Positions 52,671 through 59,633 of a stretch of DNA of 64,000 nucleotides are shown here, piece by piece. The stretch is from Bradyrhizobium frederickii (GTDB taxonomy: Bacteria; Pseudomonadota; Alphaproteobacteria; Rhizobiales; Xanthobacteraceae), in assembly GCF_004570865.1 (NCBI RefSeq), contig NZ_SPQS01000001.1:496001-560000 (forward strand), in the 5' to 3' direction. The translations under genes were made by a program, and so were the position numbers. Numbering within the stretch: position 1 is the stretch's first letter; each line of letters starts with the position of its first letter. The notes under the pieces are model-generated. The model searched no databases and was not told the DNA's origin. It saw only the letters and a list, made by a program, of their open reading frames with translations.

Positions 52671-52961
52671 CTAGCGCACCGGGCTCCCCGATGTCGTCCC
52701 CGTCGCGCCCTTCTGCGCCTGCTCTTCCTTCTCGCGGTCCGCGGCCGGCAGCAGCCGCTTGCGTTCGCGTTCCTTCATGTAGGCGTCGTATTGCGGTGTG
52801 CCCGGTCGCGGCGGGGCATCGGCCGGCAGGCCGCCGGCCCATTGCGGGACGTAGTCGCCCATGCCGGCGGAGAGCTTCTCGTTGACCGTGCCGCAGCCTG
52901 CAAGGCTGGAAGCGAGCAGGGCGACTGCGGCGATCGAAAGCGGACGGGTGCGCATGGACAT
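52671..52961 (-). CDS. Small lipoprotein
   Basis: A 96-residue protein with a lipoprotein signal peptide: a basic start (MRTRP), a hydrophobic stretch SIAAVALLASSLAGC, and lipobox LAGC with the acylated cysteine near residue 23. The mature part, about 73 residues, is hydrophilic and Pro/Lys/Glu-rich (RPGTPQYDAYMKERERKRL) with no known domain. RPGTPQYDAYMKERE is a pattern I associate with small conserved lipoproteins of Bradyrhizobium and relatives. Two ATGs two codons apart are possible starts. It is expected to be anchored in the periplasm-facing membrane. Function unknown. Confidence 0.82.
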   Translation of the reverse strand: MSMRTRPLSIAAVALLASSLAGCGTVNEKLSAGMGDYVPQWAGGLPADAPPRPGTPQYDAYMKERERKRLLPAADREKEEQAQKGATGTTSGSPVR

Positions 52962-53067
52962 CTTTAGGGTCGTGCCCGATCGGGCCTGGATGAGGAGCGC
53001 CGGATGGCGTCAGCGGCGAACCATAGCTCTCAACCAGTAAAATTGGCCTATTCAGCGGTGGGCGAGG

Positions 53068-53094
53068 ATGTATACATGATAGGTATTATAATAC
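53068..53094. promoter_or_regulatory. AT-rich palindrome cluster (operator candidates)
   Basis: ATGTATACAT (53068-53077) and GTATTATAATAC (53083-53094) are both perfect palindromes 5 bases apart. GTATACAT recurs as GTATACATT at 53134-53142. The spacing is about one helical turn or multiples of it, suggesting binding of a dimeric regulator. TATAAT within the second palindrome may also serve as a -10 box. Confidence 0.4.
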
Positions 53095-53312
53095 GCAAAC
53101 TTCGGTCTTGAAGCGCCCGTTTGAGCTGATACGGTATACATTACGTGCTTTCGTTCAGGTGGCTTGGGTCGGCGTGACGAGGGGCTTCACCGCGCAGCCG
53201 TGGATGTCCCGATTCTGCAAGTGAGAGGCGGAATCCTCCATCCACTGCATCGTGCGGCCTCCTTAGAGTGGCGCGTCAACGAGCCATCGCCATCCGGTCA
53301 GGGGCTTTTTCG

Positions 53313-53347
53313 TTGACAGGACCATTTTCTTTGTACAATCGTACAAA
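53313..53347 (+). promoter_or_regulatory. Promoter with overlapping 18-base operator palindrome
   Basis: TTGACA (53313-53318) is followed after 15 bases by TACAAT (53334-53339). The palindrome TTTGTACAATCGTACAAA (53330-53347, 7-base arms, 4-base centre) covers the -10 box. A repressor of the GntR or TetR type bound there would block transcription of the downstream transporter operon. The spacer is two bases shorter than ideal, consistent with a controlled promoter. Confidence 0.55.
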
Positions 53348-53534
53348 TCTCCCGCCGCCGTTGAGGCGGATCACGCGGCTTGCGCCGAATGGTCGCCCAA
53401 CGTCCGATTGACAACGGGGTTGCAGAGGACGCCATGTGGCCGCACGGCATGGCTTGTCCGCAAGTGAAGAGCGGCAAGGACCGGGCACTCGGTCCGGCTC
53501 ACAAGAACGCAGGAATGAAGGGGAGGGACATTTG

Positions 53535-54713
53535 ATGTTCGAACGCAAGATTTTTTCGCGGACTGCCGTAGCGGCCGCCATCGCAAGCCTCGCGGCCATC
53601 GCGCCGGCCAAGGCCGAGGACAGCGTCAAGATCGGCCTGATCCTGCCGATGACGGGCGGCCAGGCCTCGACCGGCAAGCAGATCGAGAACGCGATCAAGC
53701 TCTACATGCAGCAGAAGGGCGACACCGTCGCCGGCAAGAAGATCGAGATCATCCTCAAGGACGATGCCGCGATCCCGGACAAGACCAAGACCGCCGCGCA
53801 GGAGCTGATCGTCAACGACAAGGTCAACTTCATCGCCGGCTTCGGTGTGACGCCCGCCGCACTCGCGGCCGCGCCGCTGGCGACGCAAGCCAAGATCCCG
53901 GAAATCGTGATGGCGGCCGGCACCTCGATCATCACCGAGCGCTCGCCCTATATCGTGCGCACCAGCTTCACGCTGGCACAGTCCTCGACCATCATCGGCG
54001 ACTGGGCGGTGAAGAACGGCATCAAGAAGGTGGCGACCCTGACCTCGGACTACGCGCCGGGCAATGACGCGCTGAACTTCTTCAAGCAGAATTTTACTGC
54101 GGGCGGCGGCGAGGTGGTTGAAGAGGTCAAGGTTCCCCTGCAGAACCCCGACTTCGCGCCGTTCCTGCAGCGCATGAAGGACGCCAAGCCCGACGCGATC
54201 TTCGTGTTCGTGCCGGCCGGCCAGGGCGGCAACTTCATGAAGCAATATGCCGAGCGTGGCCTCGACAAGGCCGGCATCAAGGTGATCGGGCCGGGCGACG
54301 TCACCGACGACGACCTGCTCAACAACATGGGCGACGCCGTGCTCGGCACGGTCACCGCGCATCTCTATTCCGCGGCGCATCCCTCGCAGATGAACAAGGA
54401 TTTCGTCGCCGCCTACAAGAAGGCGTACGGCAATCGTCCGGGCTTCATGGCGGTGGGCGGCTATGACGGCATCCACCTGATCTACGAAGCGCTGAAGAAG
54501 ACGGGCGGCGACACCGACGGCACCAAGCTGGTCGAAGCCATGAAGGGCCAGAAGTGGGAAAGCCCGCGCGGTCCGATCTCGATCGACCCCGAAACCCGCG
54601 ACATCGTGCAGAACATCTACATCCGCAAGGTCGAGAAGGTCGACGGCGAGCTCTACAATGTCGAGTTCGCGACCTTCGAGGCGGTCAAGGATCTCGGCAA
54701 GACCAAGAAGTGA
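53535..54713 (+). CDS. HAAT-type ABC transporter periplasmic substrate-binding protein
   Basis: A 392-residue LivK-like receptor with signal peptide (residues 1-27, cleavage after AKA) and the mature start EDSVKIGLILPMTGGQASTGKQIENAIKLYM, a standard first strand/helix of this family. KKIEIILKDDAAIPDKTKTAAQELI and AVGGYDGIHLIYEALKKTGG near residue 315 also match. ATG 53535 is 6 bases after GGGAGGGA. First gene of a complete five-gene importer operon with a MetE-like gene at the end. The ligand is not known; the closest functional class is amino acids or small organic acids. Confidence 0.92.
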   Translation: MFERKIFSRTAVAAAIASLAAIAPAKAEDSVKIGLILPMTGGQASTGKQIENAIKLYMQQKGDTVAGKKIEIILKDDAAIPDKTKTAAQELIVNDKVNFIAGFGVTPAALAAAPLATQAKIPEIVMAAGTSIITERSPYIVRTSFTLAQSSTIIGDWAVKNGIKKVATLTSDYAPGNDALNFFKQNFTAGGGEVVEEVKVPLQNPDFAPFLQRMKDAKPDAIFVFVPAGQGGNFMKQYAERGLDKAGIKVIGPGDVTDDDLLNNMGDAVLGTVTAHLYSAAHPSQMNKDFVAAYKKAYGNRPGFMAVGGYDGIHLIYEALKKTGGDTDGTKLVEAMKGQKWESPRGPISIDPETRDIVQNIYIRKVEKVDGELYNVEFATFEAVKDLGKTKK

Positions 54714-54760
54714 CGCGCGAAAGCGCGTCCTCCCGGGGCGCGCTTAGCGCGAACCCGGGA
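54712..54760 (+). terminator. Tandem hairpins after the binding-protein stop (attenuator or mRNA stabiliser)
   Basis: GACGCGCGAAAGCGCGTC (54712-54729) is a perfect hairpin with a GAAA tetraloop starting inside the stop codon. It is followed by TCCCGGG...CCCGGGA (54731-54760) with an inner GCGCGC/GCGCG stem. No T tract follows, so partial read-through into the permease genes is expected. Such a structure commonly raises binding-protein over permease expression. Confidence 0.6.
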
Positions 54761-54779
54761 TCTCGCGAGCCACTTTCTG

Positions 54780-54860
54780 CGTCATGCCCGGGCTTGTCCC
54801 GGGCATCCACGCAAAGCCCAGACAAGAACGTGGATGGCCGGGACGAGCCCGGCCATGACG
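54780..54860. repeat. Palindromic repeat, family shared with 41176-41261
   Basis: The element begins CGTCATGCCCGGGCTTGTCC and ends GCCCGGCCATGACG, with nested hairpins and an AACGTGGATG centre. The design and most bases are identical to the copy at 41176-41261. It sits between the binding-protein and livH genes of the second transporter. Confidence 0.75.
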
Positions 54861-54879
54861 ATAACTCCAAGCTGAGACG

Positions 54880-55749
54880 ATGACCGCAATCCTCACCAAC
54901 CTGTTCGATGGCGTTGCCTACGGCATGCTGCTGTTCGTGCTCGCCTGCGGGCTTGCGGTCACGCTCGGCCTGATGAACTTCGTCAATCTCGCCCATGGCG
55001 CCTTCGCCATGGCTGGCGGCTATGTCTGCATGGTCCTGGTCAACCGGATGGGCTGGCCGTTCTTCGCCGCACTGCCGCTCGCCTTCGTCTCCTCGGCCGC
55101 GATCGGCATTGTGCTCGAACGGACGCTCTACCGCCACCTCTATACGCGCAGCCATCTCGACCAGGTGCTGTTCACCATCGGCCTGACCTTCATGTCGGTT
55201 GCAGCCGTCGACTACATCCAGGGCTCATCGCGCGTCTTCATCAATCTGCCGGCCGCGCTCCAGGGCCAGTTCGACCTGTTCGGCGTCGGCATCGGCCGCT
55301 ACCGGCTGATGATCATCGTGATTTGCGGCCTGCTCACCATCGCTCTGCAGATGGTGCTGGCCAAGACCCGCTTCGGCAGCCGCCTGCGCGCCGCCGTCGA
55401 CGATCCCCGTGCCGCGAGCGGCCTCGGCATCAACGTGCCGCAGGTGTTCGCCTTTACCTTTGCCTTTGGTTGCGGCCTCGCCGGCCTCGGCGGTGCGCTT
55501 AGCGCCGAGATCCTCGGCCTCGATCCGTACTTCCCGCTGAAGTTCATGATCTACTTCCTGATCGTGGTCACCGTCGGCGGCTCCTCCTCCATAACAGGCC
55601 CATTCCTGGCCTCGCTCCTGCTCGGCATCGGCGACGTCGCCGGCAAATATTACGTGCCGAAGATGGGCCCCTTCGTGATCTACACCATGATGATCGTGAT
55701 CCTGATCTGGCGCCCGAACGGCCTGTTCGGCCGCACGGCCGCGCGTTGA
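54880..55749 (+). CDS. livH: HAAT-type ABC transporter permease (LivH)
   Basis: A 289-residue permease with about 8 helices. It opens NLFDGVAYGMLLFVLACGLAVTLGLMNFVNLAHGAFAMAG, the LivH signature region. The coupling loop TRFGSRLRAAVDDPRAASGLGINV lies near residue 165 and VTVGGSSSITGPFLASLLLGIGD near residue 235. ATG 54880. It is separated from the binding protein by 166 bases filled with hairpins and a repeat, and it is followed directly by livM. It forms half of the transmembrane channel. Confidence 0.92.
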   Translation: MTAILTNLFDGVAYGMLLFVLACGLAVTLGLMNFVNLAHGAFAMAGGYVCMVLVNRMGWPFFAALPLAFVSSAAIGIVLERTLYRHLYTRSHLDQVLFTIGLTFMSVAAVDYIQGSSRVFINLPAALQGQFDLFGVGIGRYRLMIIVICGLLTIALQMVLAKTRFGSRLRAAVDDPRAASGLGINVPQVFAFTFAFGCGLAGLGGALSAEILGLDPYFPLKFMIYFLIVVTVGGSSSITGPFLASLLLGIGDVAGKYYVPKMGPFVIYTMMIVILIWRPNGLFGRTAAR

Positions 55750-55757
55750 GTTCGCCG

Positions 55758-56786
55758 ATGAACGCTGCTTCCGACGTCGGTTATCACGCACAGCGCCAGG
55801 CGCGCTGGCACTACGGCGAAATCGCCTTCTGGCTGATCGTGCTGGCCTGCGGCTTCGCCTTTCCCTCGCGCTATCTGATCATGACCGACATCCTGCGCCT
55901 GGCGCTGTTCACGATGTCGCTCGATCTCATCCTTGGCTATGCCGGCATCGTCTCGCTCGGCCACGCTGCCTTCTTCGGCGTCGGCGCCTATGCCGCAGGA
56001 CTTCTCGCGCTTCACGGTATCGTCAACGAGCCCGTGCTCGCGCTGATCGTCTCAGGCCTGGCCGCGATGGTGCTTGGCTTCGCCACCAGCTTCCTGGTGA
56101 TCCGCGGCGTCGACCTCACGCGCCTGATGGTGACACTCGGCATCGCACTGCTGCTGGAAGCGCTCGCCGAGCGCTTCTCCAACATCACCGGCGGTACCGA
56201 CGGCCTGCAAGGCATCGAGATGCAGCCGATCTTCGGCCAGGTTCCGTTCGACATGTTCGGCAAGGCCGGTTTCTTCTATTCGCTGGCGGTGCTGTTCCTC
56301 CTGTTCCTGTTCGCCCGCCGCGTCGTGCATTCGCCATTCGGCCTGTCGCTGCGCGCGATCAAGAACAACCCGCTGCGGGCTGCGGCGATCGGCATTCCCG
56401 TCAACCGCCGCCTGATCGCCATCTACACGCTGGCTGCGTTCTATGCCGGCATCGCGGGCGCGCTGTTCACCCAGACCACCGCGATCGCCTCGCTCGACGT
56501 CTTCGCCTTCGAGCGCTCGGCCGATCTGATGCTGGTGCTCGTCATCGGCGGCACCGGCTATCTCTATGGTGGGCTGATTGGTGCGGTGATCTTCCGCATG
56601 CTCCAGGAATTGTTCTCCACGATCACCCCCCAATACTGGCAGTTCTGGATCGGCCTCGTGCTGGTCGTGATCGTGCTGGTCGGCCGGCAGCGCCTGCATC
56701 GCTGGGTGCTGTATGTGCCGAACCTGGTCATCAGACAGGTCGCAGGCCGTAAGGGGATCGTCGCCGTACCGGAGAGCGAGGCATGA
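55758..56786 (+). CDS. livM: HAAT-type ABC transporter permease (LivM)
   Basis: A 342-residue permease with about 9 helices. It has LDLILGYAGIVSLGHAAFFGVGAYAAG near residue 60, the LivM hallmark, the coupling loop SPFGLSLRAIKNNPLRAAAIGIPV near residue 200, and GGTGYLYGGLIGAVIFRML near residue 260. ATG 55758 lies 8 bases beyond the livH stop and is preferred over a TTG at 55746 that overlaps it. The end overlaps livG by 4 bases. Partner of LivH. Confidence 0.92.
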   Translation: MNAASDVGYHAQRQARWHYGEIAFWLIVLACGFAFPSRYLIMTDILRLALFTMSLDLILGYAGIVSLGHAAFFGVGAYAAGLLALHGIVNEPVLALIVSGLAAMVLGFATSFLVIRGVDLTRLMVTLGIALLLEALAERFSNITGGTDGLQGIEMQPIFGQVPFDMFGKAGFFYSLAVLFLLFLFARRVVHSPFGLSLRAIKNNPLRAAAIGIPVNRRLIAIYTLAAFYAGIAGALFTQTTAIASLDVFAFERSADLMLVLVIGGTGYLYGGLIGAVIFRMLQELFSTITPQYWQFWIGLVLVVIVLVGRQRLHRWVLYVPNLVIRQVAGRKGIVAVPESEA

Positions 56787-57538
56787 CCATCGCGCTCGAA
56801 ACTCAGAAGCTCGAAAAGCAGTTCGGCGGCCTGCGCGTCACCCGCGATCTCTCGCTTAGGGTCGAGCAGGGGGCCCGCCACGCGCTGATCGGTCCGAATG
56901 GCGCCGGCAAGACCACGGTGATCAACCAGCTCACCGGCGTGCTGAAGCCGAACTCGGGTCGCATCCTGCTCGAAGGCCAGGACATCACCGATCTGCCCGT
57001 GCACAAGCGCGTGCTGCTCGGCTTGTCGCGCACCTTCCAGATCAACCAGCTCTATCCCGATCTCACCCCGCTCGAGACCATCGGTCTTGCCGTCTCCGAG
57101 CGTCTCGGCCACGGCGGAGACTGGTGGCGGCGGATGGGCACGCGCAGCGACGTCAATGGCGAGATCGCCGATCTCCTGACCCGCTTCCACCTGCTCGACG
57201 TCATGAACGAGCAGACCGTGACGCTGCCTTACGGCAAGCAGCGTCTGCTCGAGATCGCGGTCGCGATCGCGGCCAAGCCGCGCGTGCTGCTGCTCGACGA
57301 GCCTGCCGCGGGCGTCCCTGAGAGCGAGCGCCACGACATCCTCGCCGTGGTCGGCGCGCTGCCGCGCGACGTCACCGTGCTCTTGATCGAGCACGACATG
57401 GACCTCGTCTTCTCCTTTGCCGACCGCATCTCGGTGCTGGTCTCCGGCGCGCTGCTGACCGAAGGCCCGCCCGAGCAGGTCGCGCGCGATCCGCAAGTAA
57501 AGGCGGTCTATCTCGGCGAGGAGGCGGTCAATGTCTGA
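56783..57538 (+). CDS. livG: HAAT-type ABC transporter ATP-binding protein (LivG)
   Basis: A 251-residue ATPase with Walker A IGPNGAGKTTVINQL near residue 37 and Walker B VLLLDEPAAGVPESE. The region TLPYGKQRLLEIAVAIA stands at the signature position (LPYGKQR, as in LivG proteins, instead of LSGGQ), and VLLIEHDMDLVFSFADRISVL holds the switch histidine. All ATP-binding elements are intact. It overlaps livM by 4 bases and livF by 8, so the four cytoplasmic and membrane genes are translationally coupled. Confidence 0.92.
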   Translation: MTIALETQKLEKQFGGLRVTRDLSLRVEQGARHALIGPNGAGKTTVINQLTGVLKPNSGRILLEGQDITDLPVHKRVLLGLSRTFQINQLYPDLTPLETIGLAVSERLGHGGDWWRRMGTRSDVNGEIADLLTRFHLLDVMNEQTVTLPYGKQRLLEIAVAIAAKPRVLLLDEPAAGVPESERHDILAVVGALPRDVTVLLIEHDMDLVFSFADRISVLVSGALLTEGPPEQVARDPQVKAVYLGEEAVNV

Positions 57539-58247
57539 CCTGCTCGCGATCGATTCCCTACGCGCGGGTTATGGCGAAGCGGTGGTGCTGCCCAACATGT
57601 CATTGCGCCTCGCCGAGGGGCAGGTACTGGCGCTGCTTGGCCGCAATGGCACCGGCAAGACCACGCTGATCAACTCCGTCGTCGGCGTCACCCGCCGCTT
57701 CTCCGGCTCGATCGTGCTCGCCGGCACCGACGTCACCAGCTTGCGGCCCGACCAGCGCGCGCGCGCCGGCATCGGCTGGGTGCCGCAGGAGCGCAACATC
57801 TTCCGCTCGCTCACGGTCGAGGAGAACATGACCGCGGTGGCCCAGCCGGGCCCCTGGACGGTCGAGAAGGTGTACGAGATGTTCCCGCGGCTGAAGGAGC
57901 GGCGGACCAACTTTGGCAATCAGCTCTCCGGCGGCGAGCAGCAGATGCTGGCGATCGGGCGCGCGCTCACGCTCAACCCGAAAGTGCTGCTGCTGGACGA
58001 GCCGACCGAGGGCCTTGCCCCCATCATCGTCGAGGAGCTCCTGAAGGCGATCGGGACCATCACCCGAGCGGGCGGCATCTGCTCGATCATCGTCGAGCAG
58101 AATGCCCAAAAGATTCTGGGGCTGGCCGACCGCGTTGTGATATTGGAGCGCGGAACGATCGTCCACGACGCCCCGAGCGCCGCGCTGAAGGCCGACCCTT
58201 CGGTCTTGGAGCGGCACCTCGGCGTCGCTGGGGCGGTGGCCCACTGA
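57531..58247 (+). CDS. livF: HAAT-type ABC transporter ATP-binding protein (LivF)
   Basis: A 238-residue ATPase with Walker A LGRNGTGKTTLINSV near residue 37, signature LSGGEQQMLAIGRAL near residue 130, Walker B VLLLDEPTEGLAP, and IIVEQNAQKILGLADRVVILE. GRNGTGKTT is the LivF variant of the P-loop (family knowledge). It overlaps livG by 8 bases. Eleven bases after its stop is the T-rich flank and palindrome of the 58258-58283 element, after which the MetE-like gene begins, possibly by read-through. Confidence 0.92.
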   Translation: MSDLLAIDSLRAGYGEAVVLPNMSLRLAEGQVLALLGRNGTGKTTLINSVVGVTRRFSGSIVLAGTDVTSLRPDQRARAGIGWVPQERNIFRSLTVEENMTAVAQPGPWTVEKVYEMFPRLKERRTNFGNQLSGGEQQMLAIGRALTLNPKVLLLDEPTEGLAPIIVEELLKAIGTITRAGGICSIIVEQNAQKILGLADRVVILERGTIVHDAPSAALKADPSVLERHLGVAGAVAH

Positions 58248-58257
58248 CTTTTTCTTC

Positions 58258-58283
58258 GCCTCTCCCCGCTTGCGGGGAGAGGC
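58258..58283. repeat. Perfect 26-base palindrome, copy also at 41318-41343
   Basis: Arms GCCTCTCCCCGC and GCGGGGAGAGGC around TT, preceded by TTTTTCTTC. The T run is on the 5' side, so as a terminator it would work for minus-strand transcripts; on the plus strand it is simply a stable hairpin between livF and the MetE-like gene. Confidence 0.7.
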
Positions 58284-58323
58284 AGTACAACGAGCGCCGA
58301 CTGAAATTTCGGGAGAAACAAGA

Positions 58324-59442
58324 ATGCAGCGAACCAGAGCCCCCTTCCGTGCCGACGAGGTCGGTAGCCTCCTGCGTCCGGCCAAGATCAAGGAAGCCCG
58401 CACCCGGCTCGAGAAGGGCGAGATCTCGGCCGACGATCTGCGCAAGATCGAGGACATGGAGATCGAGAAGGTCGTGCACAAGCAGGCCTCGATCGGGCTC
58501 AAGCTCGCGACCGACGGCGAATTCCGCCGCTCCTGGTGGCATTTCGACTTCCTGGCCAAGCTCACCGGCTGCGAGCTGTTCCACCCCGACACCGGCATCC
58601 AGTTCGCGGGCGTGCAGACCCGTCACGACGCGGTGCGCGTCATCGGCAAGCTCGACTTTCCCGCCGATCACCCGATGCTGGATCACTTCCGCTTCCTGAA
58701 GAAGATCGCCGACCAGGCCCACGTCACCGCCAAGATGACGATACCGTCGCCCGCTGTGCTGCACTTCCGCGGCGGCCGCAAGTCGATCTCCAAGGACGTC
58801 TATCCCGATCTCGAGGCCTTCTACGAGGACCTCGGCAGGACCTATCGCAAGGCGGTGAAGGCGTTCTATGACGCCGGCTGCCGTTATCTCCAGTTCGACG
58901 ACACCGTGTGGGCCTATCTCTGCTCGCAGGACGAATTGCAGAAGGCGCGCGAGCGCGGCGACAATCCGGATGGTCTCCAGCAGATCTATGCGCGCATCAT
59001 CAACTACGCGCTGGCCGAGAAGCCCGCCGACATGGTGGTGACGACCCATGTCTGCCGCGGCAATTTCCGCTCGACCTGGATTTCTTCGGGCGGCTACGAG
59101 CCCGTTGCCGAAACCATGCTCGCCGGCACCAATTACGACGGCTACTTCCTGGAATACGACTCTGACCGTGCCGGCGGCTTCGAGCCGCTGCGCTTCCTGC
59201 CCAAGGGCAACAAGGTCGTCGTGGTCGGCGTCATCACCTCGAAGTTCGGTGAGCTCGAGAAGAAGGACGACATCAAGCGCCGCCTGGAGGAAGCCGCCAA
59301 GTTCGCGCCGCTGGAGCAGCTCGCGCTCTCCCCGCAATGCGGTTTCGCTTCGACGGAAGAGGGCAACATCCTCTCCGAGGAAGAGCAATGGGCCAAGCTC
59401 AGCCTCGCGGTCGAGATCGCGAAGGAAGTGTGGGGCCAATAA
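58324..59442 (+). CDS. Short MetE-like cobalamin-independent methyltransferase (UROD/MetE-like fold)
   Basis: A 372-residue protein equivalent to the catalytic C-terminal half of MetE: RADEVGSLLRPAKIKEAR at the N-terminus, LATDGEFRRSWW, FDDTVWAYLCSQ, and the zinc-ligand residues in TTHVCRGNFRS (His and Cys) and LSPQCGFAS (Cys). Full MetE is about 750 residues. Short forms of about 370 residues (YxjG/YxjH group) transfer methyl groups in methionine or related sulfur metabolism, with donors not always folate (family knowledge). ATG 58324 follows GGGAG by 8 bases. Position as last gene behind a complete importer suggests that the imported compound is its methyl donor or acceptor, or a methionine precursor. 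This is inference. Confidence 0.85.
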   Translation: MQRTRAPFRADEVGSLLRPAKIKEARTRLEKGEISADDLRKIEDMEIEKVVHKQASIGLKLATDGEFRRSWWHFDFLAKLTGCELFHPDTGIQFAGVQTRHDAVRVIGKLDFPADHPMLDHFRFLKKIADQAHVTAKMTIPSPAVLHFRGGRKSISKDVYPDLEAFYEDLGRTYRKAVKAFYDAGCRYLQFDDTVWAYLCSQDELQKARERGDNPDGLQQIYARIINYALAEKPADMVVTTHVCRGNFRSTWISSGGYEPVAETMLAGTNYDGYFLEYDSDRAGGFEPLRFLPKGNKVVVVGVITSKFGELEKKDDIKRRLEEAAKFAPLEQLALSPQCGFASTEEGNILSEEEQWAKLSLAVEIAKEVWGQ

Positions 59443-59460
59443 GCCGCGGAGCTAGCCGCC

Positions 59461-59627
59461 CTCGTGCCCCGGACGCGCCGCAACGCTCCTGCGTTGCCGC
59501 GCAGAGTCGGGACCCATGCTGCTGGACTTGCTATTCGGAGATGTGGGCCCCGGGCTCAGCAGCGCACCGCTCGCTGGACGATGCTTCGCATCGCCAGGAA
59601 AGCGCTGCGCTGCGTCCGGGGCACGAG
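59461..59627. repeat. Large palindromic intergenic repeat
   Basis: Outer arms CTCGTGCCCCGGACGC (59461-59476) and GCGTCCGGGGCACGAG (59612-59627) are exact reverse complements around an approximately 135-base centre that contains further inverted pieces such as GTCGGGACCC/GGGCCCCGG. It fills the gap between the convergent MetE-like and caspase genes and resembles a dispersed Bradyrhizobium element. It may serve as a bidirectional terminator. Confidence 0.7.
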
Positions 59628-59633
59628 CGTATC

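Larger units (their letters stand above)
52962..53534. other. Regulatory intergenic region before the second HAAT operon
   Basis: 573 bases between the lipoprotein start and the binding-protein ATG. The part 53030-53160 is strikingly AT-rich for this genome and holds three perfect short palindromes. The part 53313-53347 holds a promoter overlapped by an 18-base palindrome. About 190 bases of leader follow before the ATG, preceded by GGGAGGGA. No small gene is convincing. Confidence 0.55.
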
